DNA of 64,000 nt from an uncultured Anaerolineae bacterium (GCA_937943625.1 CALEAD010000007.1:62001-126000), one strand, 5' to 3'; counted from the first letter of the stretch, positions 44,710 to 54,174 are shown. The notes: generated by a model from the sequence alone, not told the origin. Numbers and translations are program-made.

Positions 44710-44818
44710 GTTTCAATCAACAGGCCAACGAGCACCCCAACTATAGCAAATTGCGCAAAGTCTAGTTTCAGCTTCATTTCAGTTTCAATCAACAGGCCAA
44801 CGAGCACCCCAACTATAG
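44710..44818 (-). CRISPR. Two-repeat CRISPR-like mini-array
   Basis: Two identical 37-bp repeats (44710-44746 and 44782-44818) flank one 35-bp unique spacer. On the minus strand the repeat begins CTATAGTTGGGG and ends TTGATTGAAAC, which contains the ATTGAAAC tag typical of crRNA 5' handles. Repeat and spacer sizes are those of type I or III arrays. No cas gene is in the window and a two-repeat array could arise by chance duplication, so this is a candidate. The array abuts the response regulator gene leader. Confidence 0.6.
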
Positions 44819-44847
44819 TGGCCTCGGTTGTGACAAGGAAATACCCA

Positions 44848-45216
44848 ATGAAGCAAAAGCAGTACATCTTAGTCATAGACGATGAAGAAGCTGTGCGAGA
44901 AGCCGTGACAGATATCTTAGACCTGGAAGATTTACCAGTGCTGGCGGCAAATAGTGGCGAGGAAGGCGTGGCATTGTACGCTCAACATCATGACGAAGTA
45001 GGCCTCGTTATTCTTGATCTATCCATGCCGGGTCTGAGTGGCCAACAAACGCTACTGCGGCTAAAAGAAATCAATCCCGACGTTCAAGTGCTGCTCTCTT
45101 CCGGCTACAGTCGCCAGGAAGTTAACGGCTTCTTCGCTGACCTGGGAGTAACCGGATTTTTGCAAAAACCATATAACGCACTACGGCTGCTCGAGATCGT
45201 CAAGTCGCACCTGTAA
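44848..45216 (+). CDS. Single-domain response regulator
   Basis: A 122-residue receiver domain without an output domain. The acidic pocket is VIDDEEAV, the phospho-acceptor Asp is in VILDLSMPG near residue 58, the conserved Thr/Ser is in LLSSGY, and Lys is in FLQKPYN. It probably works as a phospho-relay element or binds a partner. No histidine kinase is adjacent. AAGGAA precedes the ATG by 8 nt. Confidence 0.9.
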   Translation: MKQKQYILVIDDEEAVREAVTDILDLEDLPVLAANSGEEGVALYAQHHDEVGLVILDLSMPGLSGQQTLLRLKEINPDVQVLLSSGYSRQEVNGFFADLGVTGFLQKPYNALRLLEIVKSHL

Positions 45217-45260
45217 CCTGACATGCCGTCCCCCCTTCATCTTTCAAGAAATTCAAAAAT

Positions 45261-45387
45261 GGGTCACGGCACTCCAGCACGAATGAAACCGTCACACAGG
45301 TTGCCAACCTGCACCTGCCAACCAGGTCTGGCAACCTGGGCTACACTGACAAACGGCCGTCTGCGGTCAGCGGTCATTTTCAAAGGG
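45261..45387 (+). repeat. Intergenic repeat family B copy
   Basis: It runs GGCACTCCAGCACGAATGAA, CAGGTTGCCAACCTGC, CCAGGTCTGGCAACCTGG, CTACACTGAC, and ends GCGGTCATTTTCAAAGGGG. The AAAGGGG end is the Shine-Dalgarno of the pterin synthase gene that starts at 45394. Confidence 0.85.
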
Positions 45388-45393
45388 GTCGCT

Positions 45394-45777
45394 ATGTACA
45401 CAGTTGCCGTCAAACGAGATTTTGTGGCGCAGCATTTTTTAATTGGCGGGGATTGGGGGCCAGAGAATCAGTGGCACTCCCATCACTATGTTGTTGAAGT
45501 GCAGCTTTGCGGCCAAACATTGGACCAGCATGGCTACCTGGTGGATATTGTGGATATTGAAAAAAACCTGGAGGCGCTGGTAGCTTTTTATCGTGATAAA
45601 ACGCTCAATGACTTGCCAGAGTTTGCCGGACGAAACCCCAGCATCGAGCACTTTGCGCGTATCTTTGCCCAGGCGCTGGCGCAGCACATTCAAGCCCCCA
45701 ACCTCAGTCGCCTGCGGCTTAAAATTTGGGAGAATGAGATTGCCTGGGCGAGTTATGAACTGGCGATTGGCAATTAG
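45394..45777 (+). CDS. 6-pyruvoyl-tetrahydropterin synthase/QueD-family protein
   Basis: A 127-residue T-fold enzyme. The zinc-ligand histidines are in VAQHFLIG and WHSHHYVVEV, the active-site region is DIVDIEKNLEAL, and a late Glu that anchors the pterin is in IWENEIAWASYE. Members make 6-pyruvoyl- or 6-carboxy-tetrahydropterin from dihydroneopterin triphosphate. No queC, queE or queF gene adjoins it. A glycosyltransferase and a methyltransferase follow, which suggests a modified pterin rather than queuosine. Confidence 0.85.
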   Translation: MYTVAVKRDFVAQHFLIGGDWGPENQWHSHHYVVEVQLCGQTLDQHGYLVDIVDIEKNLEALVAFYRDKTLNDLPEFAGRNPSIEHFARIFAQALAQHIQAPNLSRLRLKIWENEIAWASYELAIGN

Positions 45778-45817
45778 GGATTGCTAGAGTGCCAAGCTCC
45801 CCTCTCATTTCGTTTCT

Positions 45818-46894
45818 ATGTTTATTGGCCTGGTGATTTACGGCCGTCTCGATACCCTCTCCGGCGGTTATCTGTACGACCGGCAATTGGTGACCCATTT
45901 GCGGCAGCAGGGGGACCGGGTGGAGATCATCTCGTTGCCCTGGCAGAGTTACGGCCGTCACCTGGGGCACAACCTCTCACCGCTGCTGCGCCACCGCCTG
46001 CAAGCCCCCTACTTTGACCTGCTGCTACAAGATGAACTCAACCATCCCTCGCTTTGCTGGCTCAATCAATGGCTTCGGCAACGGCCGATCTGCCCCATTG
46101 TCAGCATTGTGCATCACCTGCGCAGCAGCGAGCAGCGGCCAGCATGGCAAAACTGGCTCTACCGCCAGGTGGAGCAGCACTATTTGCGCACAGTAGACGG
46201 CTTCGTCTTTAACAGCCAGAGCACGCGGCAGGTGGTAGAAGCGCTGGCGCCGCCGCGCCCCTGCGTGGTAGCCTACCCGGCTGGGGACCGCTTTGCCAGC
46301 CTGCCCGATGCGGCACAGATTGTCGCGCGCGCCCAGGAACCCGGTCCACTGCGCCTGTTATTCGTAGGCAACCTGATTCCACGTAAGGGGCTGCACCGGT
46401 TGCTGACAGCGCTGGCCCGTTTGCCCCAGACTGATTGGCGACTGACGGTGGTGGGGAATACGGCCGTTGACCCGGCCTATACCCGTGCTATCCAGCGCCA
46501 GATCGCCCGCCTGCGCCTGACGCCCAACGTGACCCTGCGCGGCCCCCTGCTCAGCCAGCCACTAGCCGAAGCCTTTGCCAACAGCCACCTGCTGGTTGTC
46601 CCTTCCAGCTACGAGGGCTTCGGCATTGTCTATCTGGAAGGGATGGCCTTTGGCCTGCCCGCCATTGCCGGCACCGGCGGCGGCGCGCAGGAAATCATCC
46701 GCGAAGGAGTCAACGGCTTTCTGGCAGATGCGCCGGCACAATTGGCGCAACACATTCACACCTTGCAGCAGCAGCGGCAGCGGCTGGCAACCATGGGGCT
46801 GGCGGCGCAACAGCGCTACCGCGCCCACCCCACCTGGGGCCAAACGGCTGCGCAAATTCGCACCTTTTTACAACAGATCGGGAACCATACCTAA
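45818..46894 (+). CDS. Glycosyltransferase, GT4 family
   Basis: A 358-residue GT-B enzyme. The donor-binding half shows LLFVGNLIPRKGLHRLL and the acidic motif EGFGIVYLEGMAFGLP (EX7E), typical of retaining GT4 enzymes that use nucleotide sugars. The N-terminal acceptor half starts GLVIYGRLDTLSGGYLYD. It lies 40 nt after the pterin synthase gene and 63 nt before the methyltransferase gene. The acceptor is not known; a pterin is a plausible guess from context. Confidence 0.87.
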   Translation: MFIGLVIYGRLDTLSGGYLYDRQLVTHLRQQGDRVEIISLPWQSYGRHLGHNLSPLLRHRLQAPYFDLLLQDELNHPSLCWLNQWLRQRPICPIVSIVHHLRSSEQRPAWQNWLYRQVEQHYLRTVDGFVFNSQSTRQVVEALAPPRPCVVAYPAGDRFASLPDAAQIVARAQEPGPLRLLFVGNLIPRKGLHRLLTALARLPQTDWRLTVVGNTAVDPAYTRAIQRQIARLRLTPNVTLRGPLLSQPLAEAFANSHLLVVPSSYEGFGIVYLEGMAFGLPAIAGTGGGAQEIIREGVNGFLADAPAQLAQHIHTLQQQRQRLATMGLAAQQRYRAHPTWGQTAAQIRTFLQQIGNHT

Positions 46895-46957
46895 AATTTC
46901 AGGTAACATCTGCGCCAATTCGGATACTTTTTACATAACTAAAGAGGTCAAGTTTTT

Positions 46958-47830
46958 ATGTCTACTTATGCGAGCGACTTTATCCACTATCTGGCGGCAA
47001 AAAAAACGGTAGATGACCGTGCCCTGAACCGGTACGTGTGGGAAACGCTATTGGCTTATTGGCCTGGTGGAACTGAGGAACGGCCGTGTCACATTCTCGA
47101 AATCGGTGCAGGCATCGGCACCATGATTCAGCGCCTGCACGAACATACCCTGCTGCGCCAAGTCACCTACACCGCCATAGACGCCCTTCCCGCCAACATT
47201 CAGGAGGCACAGCGCCGCCTACAAGCAATCCCCTTTCCCATTGCCCCCAAGCTAGAGGCTATTGACCTGTTTGACTTCATTCACCGTGAGCAGGGACAAC
47301 AGCAGTGGGATTTACTCATTGCCCACGCCTTTCTCGACTTGATGGACATACCGCACACGCTACCACAACTCTTTACCCTGCTGCGACCTGGCGGACTTTT
47401 TTACTTCACCCTCAACTTTGATGGTGCAACCATTCTCCAGCCCACCATTGACCCCGCCTTTGATGCCCTGGTAGAGCGTCTGTATCATCAAACGATGAAC
47501 GAACGCCTGACAAACGGACAGCCCTCCGGCGACAGCCAGACTGGCCGGCATCTATTTGGCCAACTGCGGCAGGTTGGCGCGCAAATTTTGGCAGCCGGCA
47601 GTTCTGATTGGGTGGTCTATGCCGATGCAAATAGCTACTATGGAGATGAAGCGTACTTTTTACACGTCATCATAGACACCATGCACAGTGCGCTGGCCCA
47701 TAGCCCGGCGCTAGACCCACAACAGCTGGCGGATTGGATCGCGCAGCGCCACGCCCAAATTGAAGCTGGCGAACTGGTGTATATCGCCCATCAGCTTGAT
47801 TTTGTTGGCCTGAAACCTGAAGCAAAATAA
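46958..47830 (+). CDS. Class I SAM-dependent methyltransferase
   Basis: A 290-residue enzyme with motif I in [12 protein letters not shown], an acidic end of strand 2 in YTAIDALP, and the post-I region [13 protein letters not shown], where acceptor binding is expected. No DPPY or RNA-methylase motif is seen, so a small-molecule substrate is likely. GAGGTC lies before the ATG. It is the last gene of the pterin synthase/glycosyltransferase run. Confidence 0.8.
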   Translation: MSTYASDFIHYLAAKKTVDDRALNRYVWETLLAYWPGGTEERPCHILEIGAGIGTMIQRLHEHTLLRQVTYTAIDALPANIQEAQRRLQAIPFPIAPKLEAIDLFDFIHREQGQQQWDLLIAHAFLDLMDIPHTLPQLFTLLRPGGLFYFTLNFDGATILQPTIDPAFDALVERLYHQTMNERLTNGQPSGDSQTGRHLFGQLRQVGAQILAAGSSDWVVYADANSYYGDEAYFLHVIIDTMHSALAHSPALDPQQLADWIAQRHAQIEAGELVYIAHQLDFVGLKPEAK

Positions 47831-47945
47831 CGCTTTTCCACGTTTCCCATCTTCACGCTTCACGCCTTCAGAACTGTGTGATGAGCCACGCATTTTTGCG
47901 GATTTGCCCAAGTTAGGGCATTATTTGCCCACATTTGCGTGATCA

Positions 47946-47970
47946 GGGCGGGTTTCGATGACCCGCCCTT
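47946..47970 (+). terminator. Probable terminator after the pterin cluster
   Basis: GGGCGGGT and ACCCGCCC form an 8-bp stem with a 7-nt loop, followed by TTCG, a weak U-tract. It lies 115 nt after the methyltransferase stop codon, in a 309-bp gap otherwise filled by repeat sequence. Confidence 0.5.
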
Positions 47971-48021
47971 CGTTTGGAACGCAAGATTCCAGCTTGCATC
48001 TTTTCAAGGGAGAGTTCATGA

Positions 48022-48132
48022 GTGGGGCACACCACCACGAATGAAAATGCAGCGCAGGTTCTATTTACAAGGTAGACCGCAGACCGCAAATGGTGGTCAG
48101 CAGTCGGCCGTCGGCGGTCATTTTCAAGGGAG
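48022..48132 (+). repeat. Intergenic repeat family B copy
   Basis: It runs GGGGCACACCACCACGAATG, AAAATGCAGCGCAGGTTC, then GACCGC-type blocks and CGGCGGTCATTTTCAAGGG. The AAGGGAG end is the Shine-Dalgarno of the lipoprotein gene at 48140. A second TTTTCAAGGGAG lies just upstream at 48001, as if the end of another copy were joined to it. Confidence 0.85.
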
Positions 48133-48139
48133 TTTGAAC

Positions 48140-48781
48140 ATGAAACAATGGGTACACATCAGCTTGTGGGGGACGCTGCTGCTGGCGCTGCTGGCAGGTT
48201 GCCTGGGCAGCGCCACCGCCTACCGCGAGACTTTCGACGAGCCAGGAAGCTGGCGCACCGGCAAAGATGGCGATGTGGAAGGGCAAATCATCAATGGCAA
48301 GTATGACCTGCTCGTCAGGGCAGACGTGCTGTTTGCCTGGACAACGGCCGGTAAGCGCTTTGGGGATGCGGTGTATGAGGTAGAGGCCACGCAGGTGGAG
48401 GGGCCGCTGGACAACGGGTATGGTATGCTGTTCCGCGTAGATGACACGCGTGATGACTTTTATGTGTTTCAGATTAGCGGCGATGGGTATGTGTGGATCG
48501 GCCGTTACAAGAACGGCGGTGACGACGAAATCACCCCGATCATCGGCGACTGGTGGTTTGAGTCTAACGCCATTAAACAAGGGCTTAACGAAACCAACGT
48601 CTTAAAAGTAGACGCCGAAGGAGCCAATTTAATCTTCTACGTCAACAATCAAGAAGTGGGGCGCGTAACCGACAACAGCTTTAGCCAGGGGGATATAGGA
48701 TTGGTGGTCGAAACAATGGGCACAGGCGGCGTGCGCGTGCAGTTCGACAACTTTCTCGTCACGCCCAAAACACGCCAATAG
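48140..48781 (+). CDS. Lipoprotein with concanavalin-like (DUF1080-type) domain
   Basis: A 213-residue protein. The signal ends LALLAGC (lipobox) near residue 21, followed by a beta-sandwich domain starting ETFDEPGSW and ending VRVQFDNFLV, the pattern of laminin-G/DUF1080-like carbohydrate-binding or 3-keto-glycoside hydrolase domains. No catalytic residues can be named. It stands between the pterin cluster and the E1 gene with its own repeat-borne Shine-Dalgarno. Confidence 0.75.
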   Translation: MKQWVHISLWGTLLLALLAGCLGSATAYRETFDEPGSWRTGKDGDVEGQIINGKYDLLVRADVLFAWTTAGKRFGDAVYEVEATQVEGPLDNGYGMLFRVDDTRDDFYVFQISGDGYVWIGRYKNGGDDEITPIIGDWWFESNAIKQGLNETNVLKVDAEGANLIFYVNNQEVGRVTDNSFSQGDIGLVVETMGTGGVRVQFDNFLVTPKTRQ

Positions 48782-48900
48782 CCGCCTAAACCTGTTGGGT
48801 TTGCTAAATCTGACAGATAGCTAAATCATTTCCCCCTGCACCGCACTTTCGGCTAAAATTGTGCTGCGAAAAATCCCACCCCACGAAAGAAGGAATCAGA

Positions 48901-51333
48901 ATGGCAGATTTAACAATTGAGGTAGTCAGCAACAAGGAGGAAGTCCGCCTGCGCCTGAACCCCAAAGAGGTTTTGCGCGACTATCGCATCGCCGTGGAAA
49001 GCCGCTTTGCCAGCCTGATTGGCCGCCGCGAAGTGTTTAGCGGGCGCGCCAAATTTGGCATTTTTGGCGATGGCAAAGAGATCGCGCAGTTGGCAATGGC
49101 GCGCGCCTTCCGCCAGGGCGACTTCCGCTCTGGGTACTATCGTGACCAGACCTTTATGTTCGCCGCCGGCATGATGAGCATCCGCGAATTTTTTGCCCAG
49201 CTATATGCCCACGCAGACGTAACGGCCGATCCCCACTCCGCCGGCCGCCAGATGAATGCCCACTTTGCCACACGTCTGCTCAACCCTGATGGGAGCTGGC
49301 GCAGCCAGACTGACATGAAAAACAGCTCCGCCGACATTTCGCCCACGGGGTCGCAGATGCCGCGCGCAGTTGGGCTGGCTTATGCCTCGCGCCTGTACCG
49401 CGAACTGGAAGAGCTGCATCACCTAACGCAGTTTTCGCGGCATGGCAACGAGGTGGCGTTTGCCACCATTGGCAATGCCAGTTGCGCCGAAGGCATGTTT
49501 TGGGAAGCAATTAACGCCATTGGCGTGCTTAAAGCGCCGGCCGTTGTCTCGATTTGGGATGATGGCTATGGCATTTCTGTGCCCAACGCGCACCAGATTA
49601 CCAAAGAAGACCTCTCGGTGCTACTCTCTGGCTTTCAGCGCCAGCCTGGTTTAGAAGATGGCTTCAACCTGTACACAGTGCGCGGCTGGGATTATGTGGC
49701 GTTGGTGCAGGCATATCAGGAAGCAACAGACATTGCGCGCCGCGAACACATCCCCGCGATCATTCACGTGATCGAAATGACGCAACCGCAAGGTCATTCT
49801 ACCTCTGGCAGCCATGAGCGGTACAAGTCAAAGGAGCGGCTGGCATGGGAAGAGGCGTTTGACGGCATAGCCAAAATGCGCGAATGGCTGATTGAGACAG
49901 ACCTGGCAACGCCAGGGGAGTTGGATGAGCTAGAGCAGGCAGCCCGCGCCAAAGTGGAGCGGGCAAAAACAGAGGCATGGGAAGCGTTTGTCGCATCGCA
50001 CTATGAGGATGGCCAAACGGCCGTTCGCCTGATCGAAGCCGTTGAAGCCAATTGTGCCTGTCCTGACGAGGTGGGCCTGGCCAAACAACAGCTCATTGCC
50101 AAACGCGCCCCTCTGCGCCGTGACATCCTCAGCGCCGTGCACGATGTCTTGATTGCCACCCACCACGAAGATTCGCCAGCGAGGCAGCAGCTGGCAGCCT
50201 GGTACGGCCGTTTGCATCAGCAGGGTCATCACACCTACGCCACACATTTGTACAGCAGTTCCAGCGAGTCCGCGCTAAACGTGCCCGAAGTGAAGCCGAT
50301 TTATTCGCCACAGTCACCGCAGGTAAATGGCTTTGAGGTGCTCAATGCCTGCTTCGATGCCATGCTGGCGCGTGACCCACGTGTGGTCGCTTTTGGTGAA
50401 GACGTGGGCAAGCTAGGCGGCGTGAATCAAACCTTTGCTGGCTTGCAGGCGAAGTATGGGCTGCTGCGCGTCTCGGACACGGGCATTCGCGAGGTGACAA
50501 TTTTGGGGCAGGCGATTGGCATGGCGATGCGCGGTCTGCGCCCGATTGCCGAAATTCAGTATCTGGATTATCTGCTATATGCGCTGCAGCTGATTTCCGA
50601 TGACCTGGCCACGCTGCGCTGGCGCACGGCCGGGGGGCAGAAAGCGCCGGTCATCATCAGCACGCGCGGCCACCGCCTGGAGGGTATCTGGCACGCCGGC
50701 TCGCCCATGGCAGGCATCATTCATCTGGTGCGGGGCGTGCATGTGCTGGTTCCGCGCAACATGACGCAGGCGGCCGGCTTTTATAACACGCTGCTGTTAG
50801 GGGATGAGCCGGGGTTGGTGGTGGAGGTACTCAATGGCTACCGCCTGAAGGAGACGCTGCCGGATAACATTGGTGAGTTTACCGTACCGCTGGGCGTGCC
50901 GGAGGTGCTGCGCCCCGGTACAGACGTGACGCTGGTGACGTATGGCGCCTGCTGCCAGATCGGGCTGACGGCGGCGGAAAAGTTGCATCAGGTGGGTATT
51001 TCTGTGGAGGTGATTGACGTGCAGTCGCTGCTGCCGTTCGATAGACACGGCCGTATTCTGCAATCACTGCAAAAAACAAGCCGCATCCTCTTTTTGGATG
51101 AGGACGTGCCTGGCGGTACGACAGCGTACATGATGCAGCAGGTGCTGGAAGCACAAGGGGGGTACTGGTGGTTGGATAGCGCGCCGCGCACGCTTGCGGC
51201 AAAGCCACACCGCCCGGCCTATGGTTCGGATGGCGCCTATTTTTCCAAGCCGAACGTGGAAGAGGTGTTCGATGCCGTGTATGAGATGATGCACGAAGCC
51301 AATCCGATGCGTTACCCATTGTTTTACAGATGA
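48901..51333 (+). CDS. 2-oxoacid dehydrogenase E1, alpha-beta fusion
   Basis: An 810-residue thiamine-diphosphate enzyme that fuses the E1-alpha (about residues 1-440) and E1-beta (about residues 480-810) parts. The alpha part has [18 protein letters not shown] and [12 protein letters not shown] for ThDP/Mg binding. The beta part has [13 protein letters not shown] and the transketolase C-terminal domain ([12 protein letters not shown]). The substrate is probably pyruvate or a branched-chain 2-oxoacid. GAAGGAA lies 7 nt before the ATG. E2 follows; no E3 is nearby. Confidence 0.88.
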   Translation: MADLTIEVVSNKEEVRLRLNPKEVLRDYRIAVESRFASLIGRREVFSGRAKFGIFGDGKEIAQLAMARAFRQGDFRSGYYRDQTFMFAAGMMSIREFFAQLYAHADVTADPHSAGRQMNAHFATRLLNPDGSWRSQTDMKNSSADISPTGSQMPRAVGLAYASRLYRELEELHHLTQFSRHGNEVAFATIGNASCAEGMFWEAINAIGVLKAPAVVSIWDDGYGISVPNAHQITKEDLSVLLSGFQRQPGLEDGFNLYTVRGWDYVALVQAYQEATDIARREHIPAIIHVIEMTQPQGHSTSGSHERYKSKERLAWEEAFDGIAKMREWLIETDLATPGELDELEQAARAKVERAKTEAWEAFVASHYEDGQTAVRLIEAVEANCACPDEVGLAKQQLIAKRAPLRRDILSAVHDVLIATHHEDSPARQQLAAWYGRLHQQGHHTYATHLYSSSSESALNVPEVKPIYSPQSPQVNGFEVLNACFDAMLARDPRVVAFGEDVGKLGGVNQTFAGLQAKYGLLRVSDTGIREVTILGQAIGMAMRGLRPIAEIQYLDYLLYALQLISDDLATLRWRTAGGQKAPVIISTRGHRLEGIWHAGSPMAGIIHLVRGVHVLVPRNMTQAAGFYNTLLLGDEPGLVVEVLNGYRLKETLPDNIGEFTVPLGVPEVLRPGTDVTLVTYGACCQIGLTAAEKLHQVGISVEVIDVQSLLPFDRHGRILQSLQKTSRILFLDEDVPGGTTAYMMQQVLEAQGGYWWLDSAPRTLAAKPHRPAYGSDGAYFSKPNVEEVFDAVYEMMHEANPMRYPLFYR

Positions 51334-51474
51334 GACCGCAGCGGCCAGGGAGACTGGAAGAGCGGTTGGTGGTTATTGGCGCGGGGAACGTTCGTATCAG
51401 GCTGGTACTGCTCGCTTCACGGGCAGTGCCGCCAAAAGTCGTGACCACAACCCTGCGACAGATTTTGGGAACGG

Positions 51475-51549
51475 TGTGCCAGGTTTGGCAACCTGGGCTA
51501 CATTTACAGCGGTCGGCCGTCAGCCGTCAGCGCTCTTTTTCAGGGGAGA
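51475..51549 (+). repeat. Intergenic repeat family B, partial copy
   Basis: It carries CCAGGTTTGGCAACCTGG, GCTACATTTACAGCGG, CAGCCGTCAGCGCTC and ends TTTTTCAGGGGAG, the Shine-Dalgarno of the E2 gene at 51554. The first third of the family is missing. Confidence 0.75.
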
Positions 51550-51553
51550 AACC

Positions 51554-52819
51554 ATGACAACCAAAATTATTTTGCACGAGATGGGCGAAGGCGTGATTGA
51601 GGGCACGGTGTCGCGTTGGCTGAAACGGCCGGGCGATGCGGTAGCCAAATATGAACCGGTGCTGGAAATTGAGACCGACAAGGTAACGACGGAAGTAACG
51701 GCCGAAGAGAGCGGTATTTTGCTGGAAATCTTGGTAGCCGAGGGGCAAACCGTGCCGGTGGGCACGGTGCTTGGGCTGGTGGGTCAGCCGGAAAATGGCA
51801 AGCAGGCGCAGCCAACGGCCGTTGCCCCCACTGCCCCCACTACTCCCCCATCCCAGCCCCCTGATACAGCCTATACCGGGCGCATCAGCCCGGTAGTGGG
51901 GCGCATGGCTGCCGAGCACAACCTGGATTTGTCGCGCATCCCTGGCACCGGCAAAGACGGCCGTATCACCAAAAACGACGTACTGGCCTATCTGGAAGCG
52001 CTTGCCAAGCAGCCAGCCGCAGAAGCCGGGTCCGCCCCCATGCCCGCTGTCCCTGCTGCCCCCGCAGCACCTACTCCTCCTGCTGTCCCTACTGCCCCCG
52101 CTGCAGTTGCTGCCCCCGCTGCACCTGCCCCCAAAACGGCCGTTGGTGATGTGCTGGAACCGTTAACCAACATCCGCCGCGCCATTGCCGAACACATGGT
52201 ACACAGCCGTCGCACCAGCCCGCACGTCAGCACCTTCTTCGAGTTTGACTTTACGGCCGTCAGCGCACACCGCGCCGCGCACAAGGCGCGCTTTGCCCAG
52301 GATGGCGTGAACCTGACCTTTACTGCCTATCTGGTAGCGGCCGTAGCGGAGGCGCTGAAGCAGCATCCCCTGGTAAACAGTGTGTGGACGGACGAGGGGA
52401 TTTTGCTGAAGAAGGAGATCAACATTGGCATGGCAACGGCTGTTGACGATGGCCTGATTGTGCCGGTCATCAAAAACGCCGATTCGTTGAGCCTGCTGGG
52501 CATCGCCCGCGCCGTGAACGACCTGGCCGAGCGCGCCCGCCGCAAGCAGCTGAAGCCGGCCGACGTGCAGGGTTCCACCTTTTCCATTACCAATCATGGC
52601 GTTTCTGGCAGCCTCTTTGCCACGCCGATCATCAATCAGCCCAACTGCGGCATTCTCAGTGTGGGCACAATTGAAAAGCGCGTAAAGGTAATTAACGACG
52701 CGATTGCCATTCGCCCGCTGGCTTATGTGGGTTTTACCTTTGACCACCGCATTCTGGATGGGGCCAAAGCAGATTACTTTGTGGGCACAATCAAACAGGT
52801 CATCGAAAACTGGGGTTAG
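51554..52819 (+). CDS. 2-oxoacid dehydrogenase E2, dihydrolipoyl acyltransferase
   Basis: A 421-residue E2. The lipoyl domain (1-78) has the lipoylated Lys in EIETDKVTTEV. An Ala/Pro/Thr linker, a peripheral subunit-binding domain (RISPVVGRMAAEH to NDVLAYL), a second Ala/Pro linker and the catalytic domain follow. FDHRILDG carries the catalytic His and Asp. Together with the fused E1 upstream it would transfer acyl groups to CoA; E3 must be shared from elsewhere in the genome. Confidence 0.93.
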   Translation: MTTKIILHEMGEGVIEGTVSRWLKRPGDAVAKYEPVLEIETDKVTTEVTAEESGILLEILVAEGQTVPVGTVLGLVGQPENGKQAQPTAVAPTAPTTPPSQPPDTAYTGRISPVVGRMAAEHNLDLSRIPGTGKDGRITKNDVLAYLEALAKQPAAEAGSAPMPAVPAAPAAPTPPAVPTAPAAVAAPAAPAPKTAVGDVLEPLTNIRRAIAEHMVHSRRTSPHVSTFFEFDFTAVSAHRAAHKARFAQDGVNLTFTAYLVAAVAEALKQHPLVNSVWTDEGILLKKEINIGMATAVDDGLIVPVIKNADSLSLLGIARAVNDLAERARRKQLKPADVQGSTFSITNHGVSGSLFATPIINQPNCGILSVGTIEKRVKVINDAIAIRPLAYVGFTFDHRILDGAKADYFVGTIKQVIENWG

Positions 52820-52824
52820 GAGAA

Positions 52825-52876
52825 GGCGTGAAGTGCCAAGCAACGGCTTCACGCCTGACGCTTTACGCTTCACGTC
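52825..52876. terminator. Convergent-junction hairpins (family D)
   Basis: GGCGTGAAG/CTTCACGCC (52825-52833 and 52847-52855) is followed by TGACG...CGTCA. It separates E2 (+) from the glycosidase-like gene (-), and its second hairpin reaches into the stop codon of the latter. The GTGAAGCG wording is shared with 58346 and 3474. Confidence 0.5.
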
Positions 52877-54029
52877 AGCGCCTGTTGTTGATATACGCAG
52901 CCATCAACTGCCCCAGCGGGGTAAGCTGACCACGCGGCCCATCTACCAGGTTGCCCGTTCCATACCCCTCTTCTGCCTCGTACAGGCTGAACCAAAACCA
53001 CCACTGCACTAACCGGTAATCGTCGGCCGGATAGCCGGTGGGATTGGCGGCTGTGGTGAAGAAATCAAAGCTGCCGAGCATGAAGTTGGCGACCAATTCC
53101 GGTGGGAAGCCGTAATCAGGTGGCATAACAATGCCGTACTCCGTAATGGCCAACGGCCGTTGCTGATACCCTCTTTCCGCCATCCAGGCGCGAAAGGCCA
53201 CCAGATCTTGCTGCATCATTTCCAGGTTGGCATGGTCGCTAATTTCATACAGGCGTGCCCCTTCACTCGTCATGCCAGGAGGAATGCCCACACCCCAGCT
53301 ACCAGCCTCTTCACGCAAAATGAAGGCATGAACTGTCCAGATGTCTATGGGCATGGGGACGCCAAATTCTGCCTGGTAACTGTCCAGCACTGCGTCTAAA
53401 TAAGCCATGCGCAAAGGAGTGGGCTGCGCCACGCCAGCAATGGCTATCTGCGCACCAGGGTCGCGCGCTTTGACGTAAGTGACCACTTCATGAAAAAGGC
53501 GCGCATACTGCGGTGGCGTCAGATTGTCCTGCACGATCACGTCCGGTTCATTGCCAATAATCCAGACCGCGCCGGGCTGTTCGGTAGCCACGCGCGTGAT
53601 GTCGGCCCAGTTTGTGCGCACCCCGTCTGACCCCAGGCGCACAGTGTGCCAGAACTGCACGCCAGGGCGCAGCGGCTGGCTGGGGTCTACGCGCCAGTTC
53701 ATAAAAATGCCCAGGGGAAGACCGGCGTCTACGGCCGTTTCCAGCCAGCGATTTCCCCCAGAAGCACCAAAACGAGCGCGGTAGTCAGGCAAAGAGGCTA
53801 ACGCGGGTAACGGTGGCGGCAGGTTTGGCGCTGGCAGCGGCGTAACGAGCACCGCGTTGGCTGACTGCCCAGCCCGGGTAGGGGTGCGGGTGGGAATAGG
53901 CAGTTCACCAGAAGGAACGGCCGTTGGCCCTCTGCTTACTTCCTCGCTGAATTGAGACCACAAGGATACAAACACCAATAGCAGCCCGAAAACGGCCGTT
54001 GCCACAAAAAACGCCGTTCGTAACTTCAT
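52875..54029 (-). CDS. Exported glycoside hydrolase-like protein
   Basis: A 384-residue protein. An N-terminal membrane/signal helix (residues 4-22) and a Pro/Thr-rich linker precede a TIM-barrel-like domain. IIGNEPDV is the probable acid/base site and AITEYGIVM the probable nucleophile site of a clan A glycosidase. The start at 54029 is chosen because the longer frame has no signal-like sequence. It resembles the proteins at 2189 and 59499 in layout. It is divergent from acs across a gap that holds a perfect inverted repeat. Confidence 0.72.
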   Translation of the reverse strand: MKLRTAFFVATAVFGLLLVFVSLWSQFSEEVSRGPTAVPSGELPIPTRTPTRAGQSANAVLVTPLPAPNLPPPLPALASLPDYRARFGASGGNRWLETAVDAGLPLGIFMNWRVDPSQPLRPGVQFWHTVRLGSDGVRTNWADITRVATEQPGAVWIIGNEPDVIVQDNLTPPQYARLFHEVVTYVKARDPGAQIAIAGVAQPTPLRMAYLDAVLDSYQAEFGVPMPIDIWTVHAFILREEAGSWGVGIPPGMTSEGARLYEISDHANLEMMQQDLVAFRAWMAERGYQQRPLAITEYGIVMPPDYGFPPELVANFMLGSFDFFTTAANPTGYPADDYRLVQWWFWFSLYEAEEGYGTGNLVDGPRGQLTPLGQLMAAYINNRR

Positions 54030-54142
54030 TAAACGCAAATTTGACCTCAACGTCTGCCTTTCCCCTGTTTTACGAATCCGCCAATCCTGACTATACTTAT
54101 GCGCGCGAAGCAAGATATGTGCTGGTGTTGAGCTTGATGAGG

Positions 54143-54174
54143 GAAGTTCAACTTTTGCCAAAAAGTTGAACTTC
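54143..54174. promoter_or_regulatory. Perfect 14-bp inverted repeat upstream of acs
   Basis: GAAGTTCAACTTTT and AAAAGTTGAACTTC flank a GCCA loop, 33 bp before the acs ATG. It could be an operator, an attenuator hairpin in the acs leader, or a terminator for transcription coming from upstream. The T-run after it is short (TTGGTT), so termination is not certain. Confidence 0.5.
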
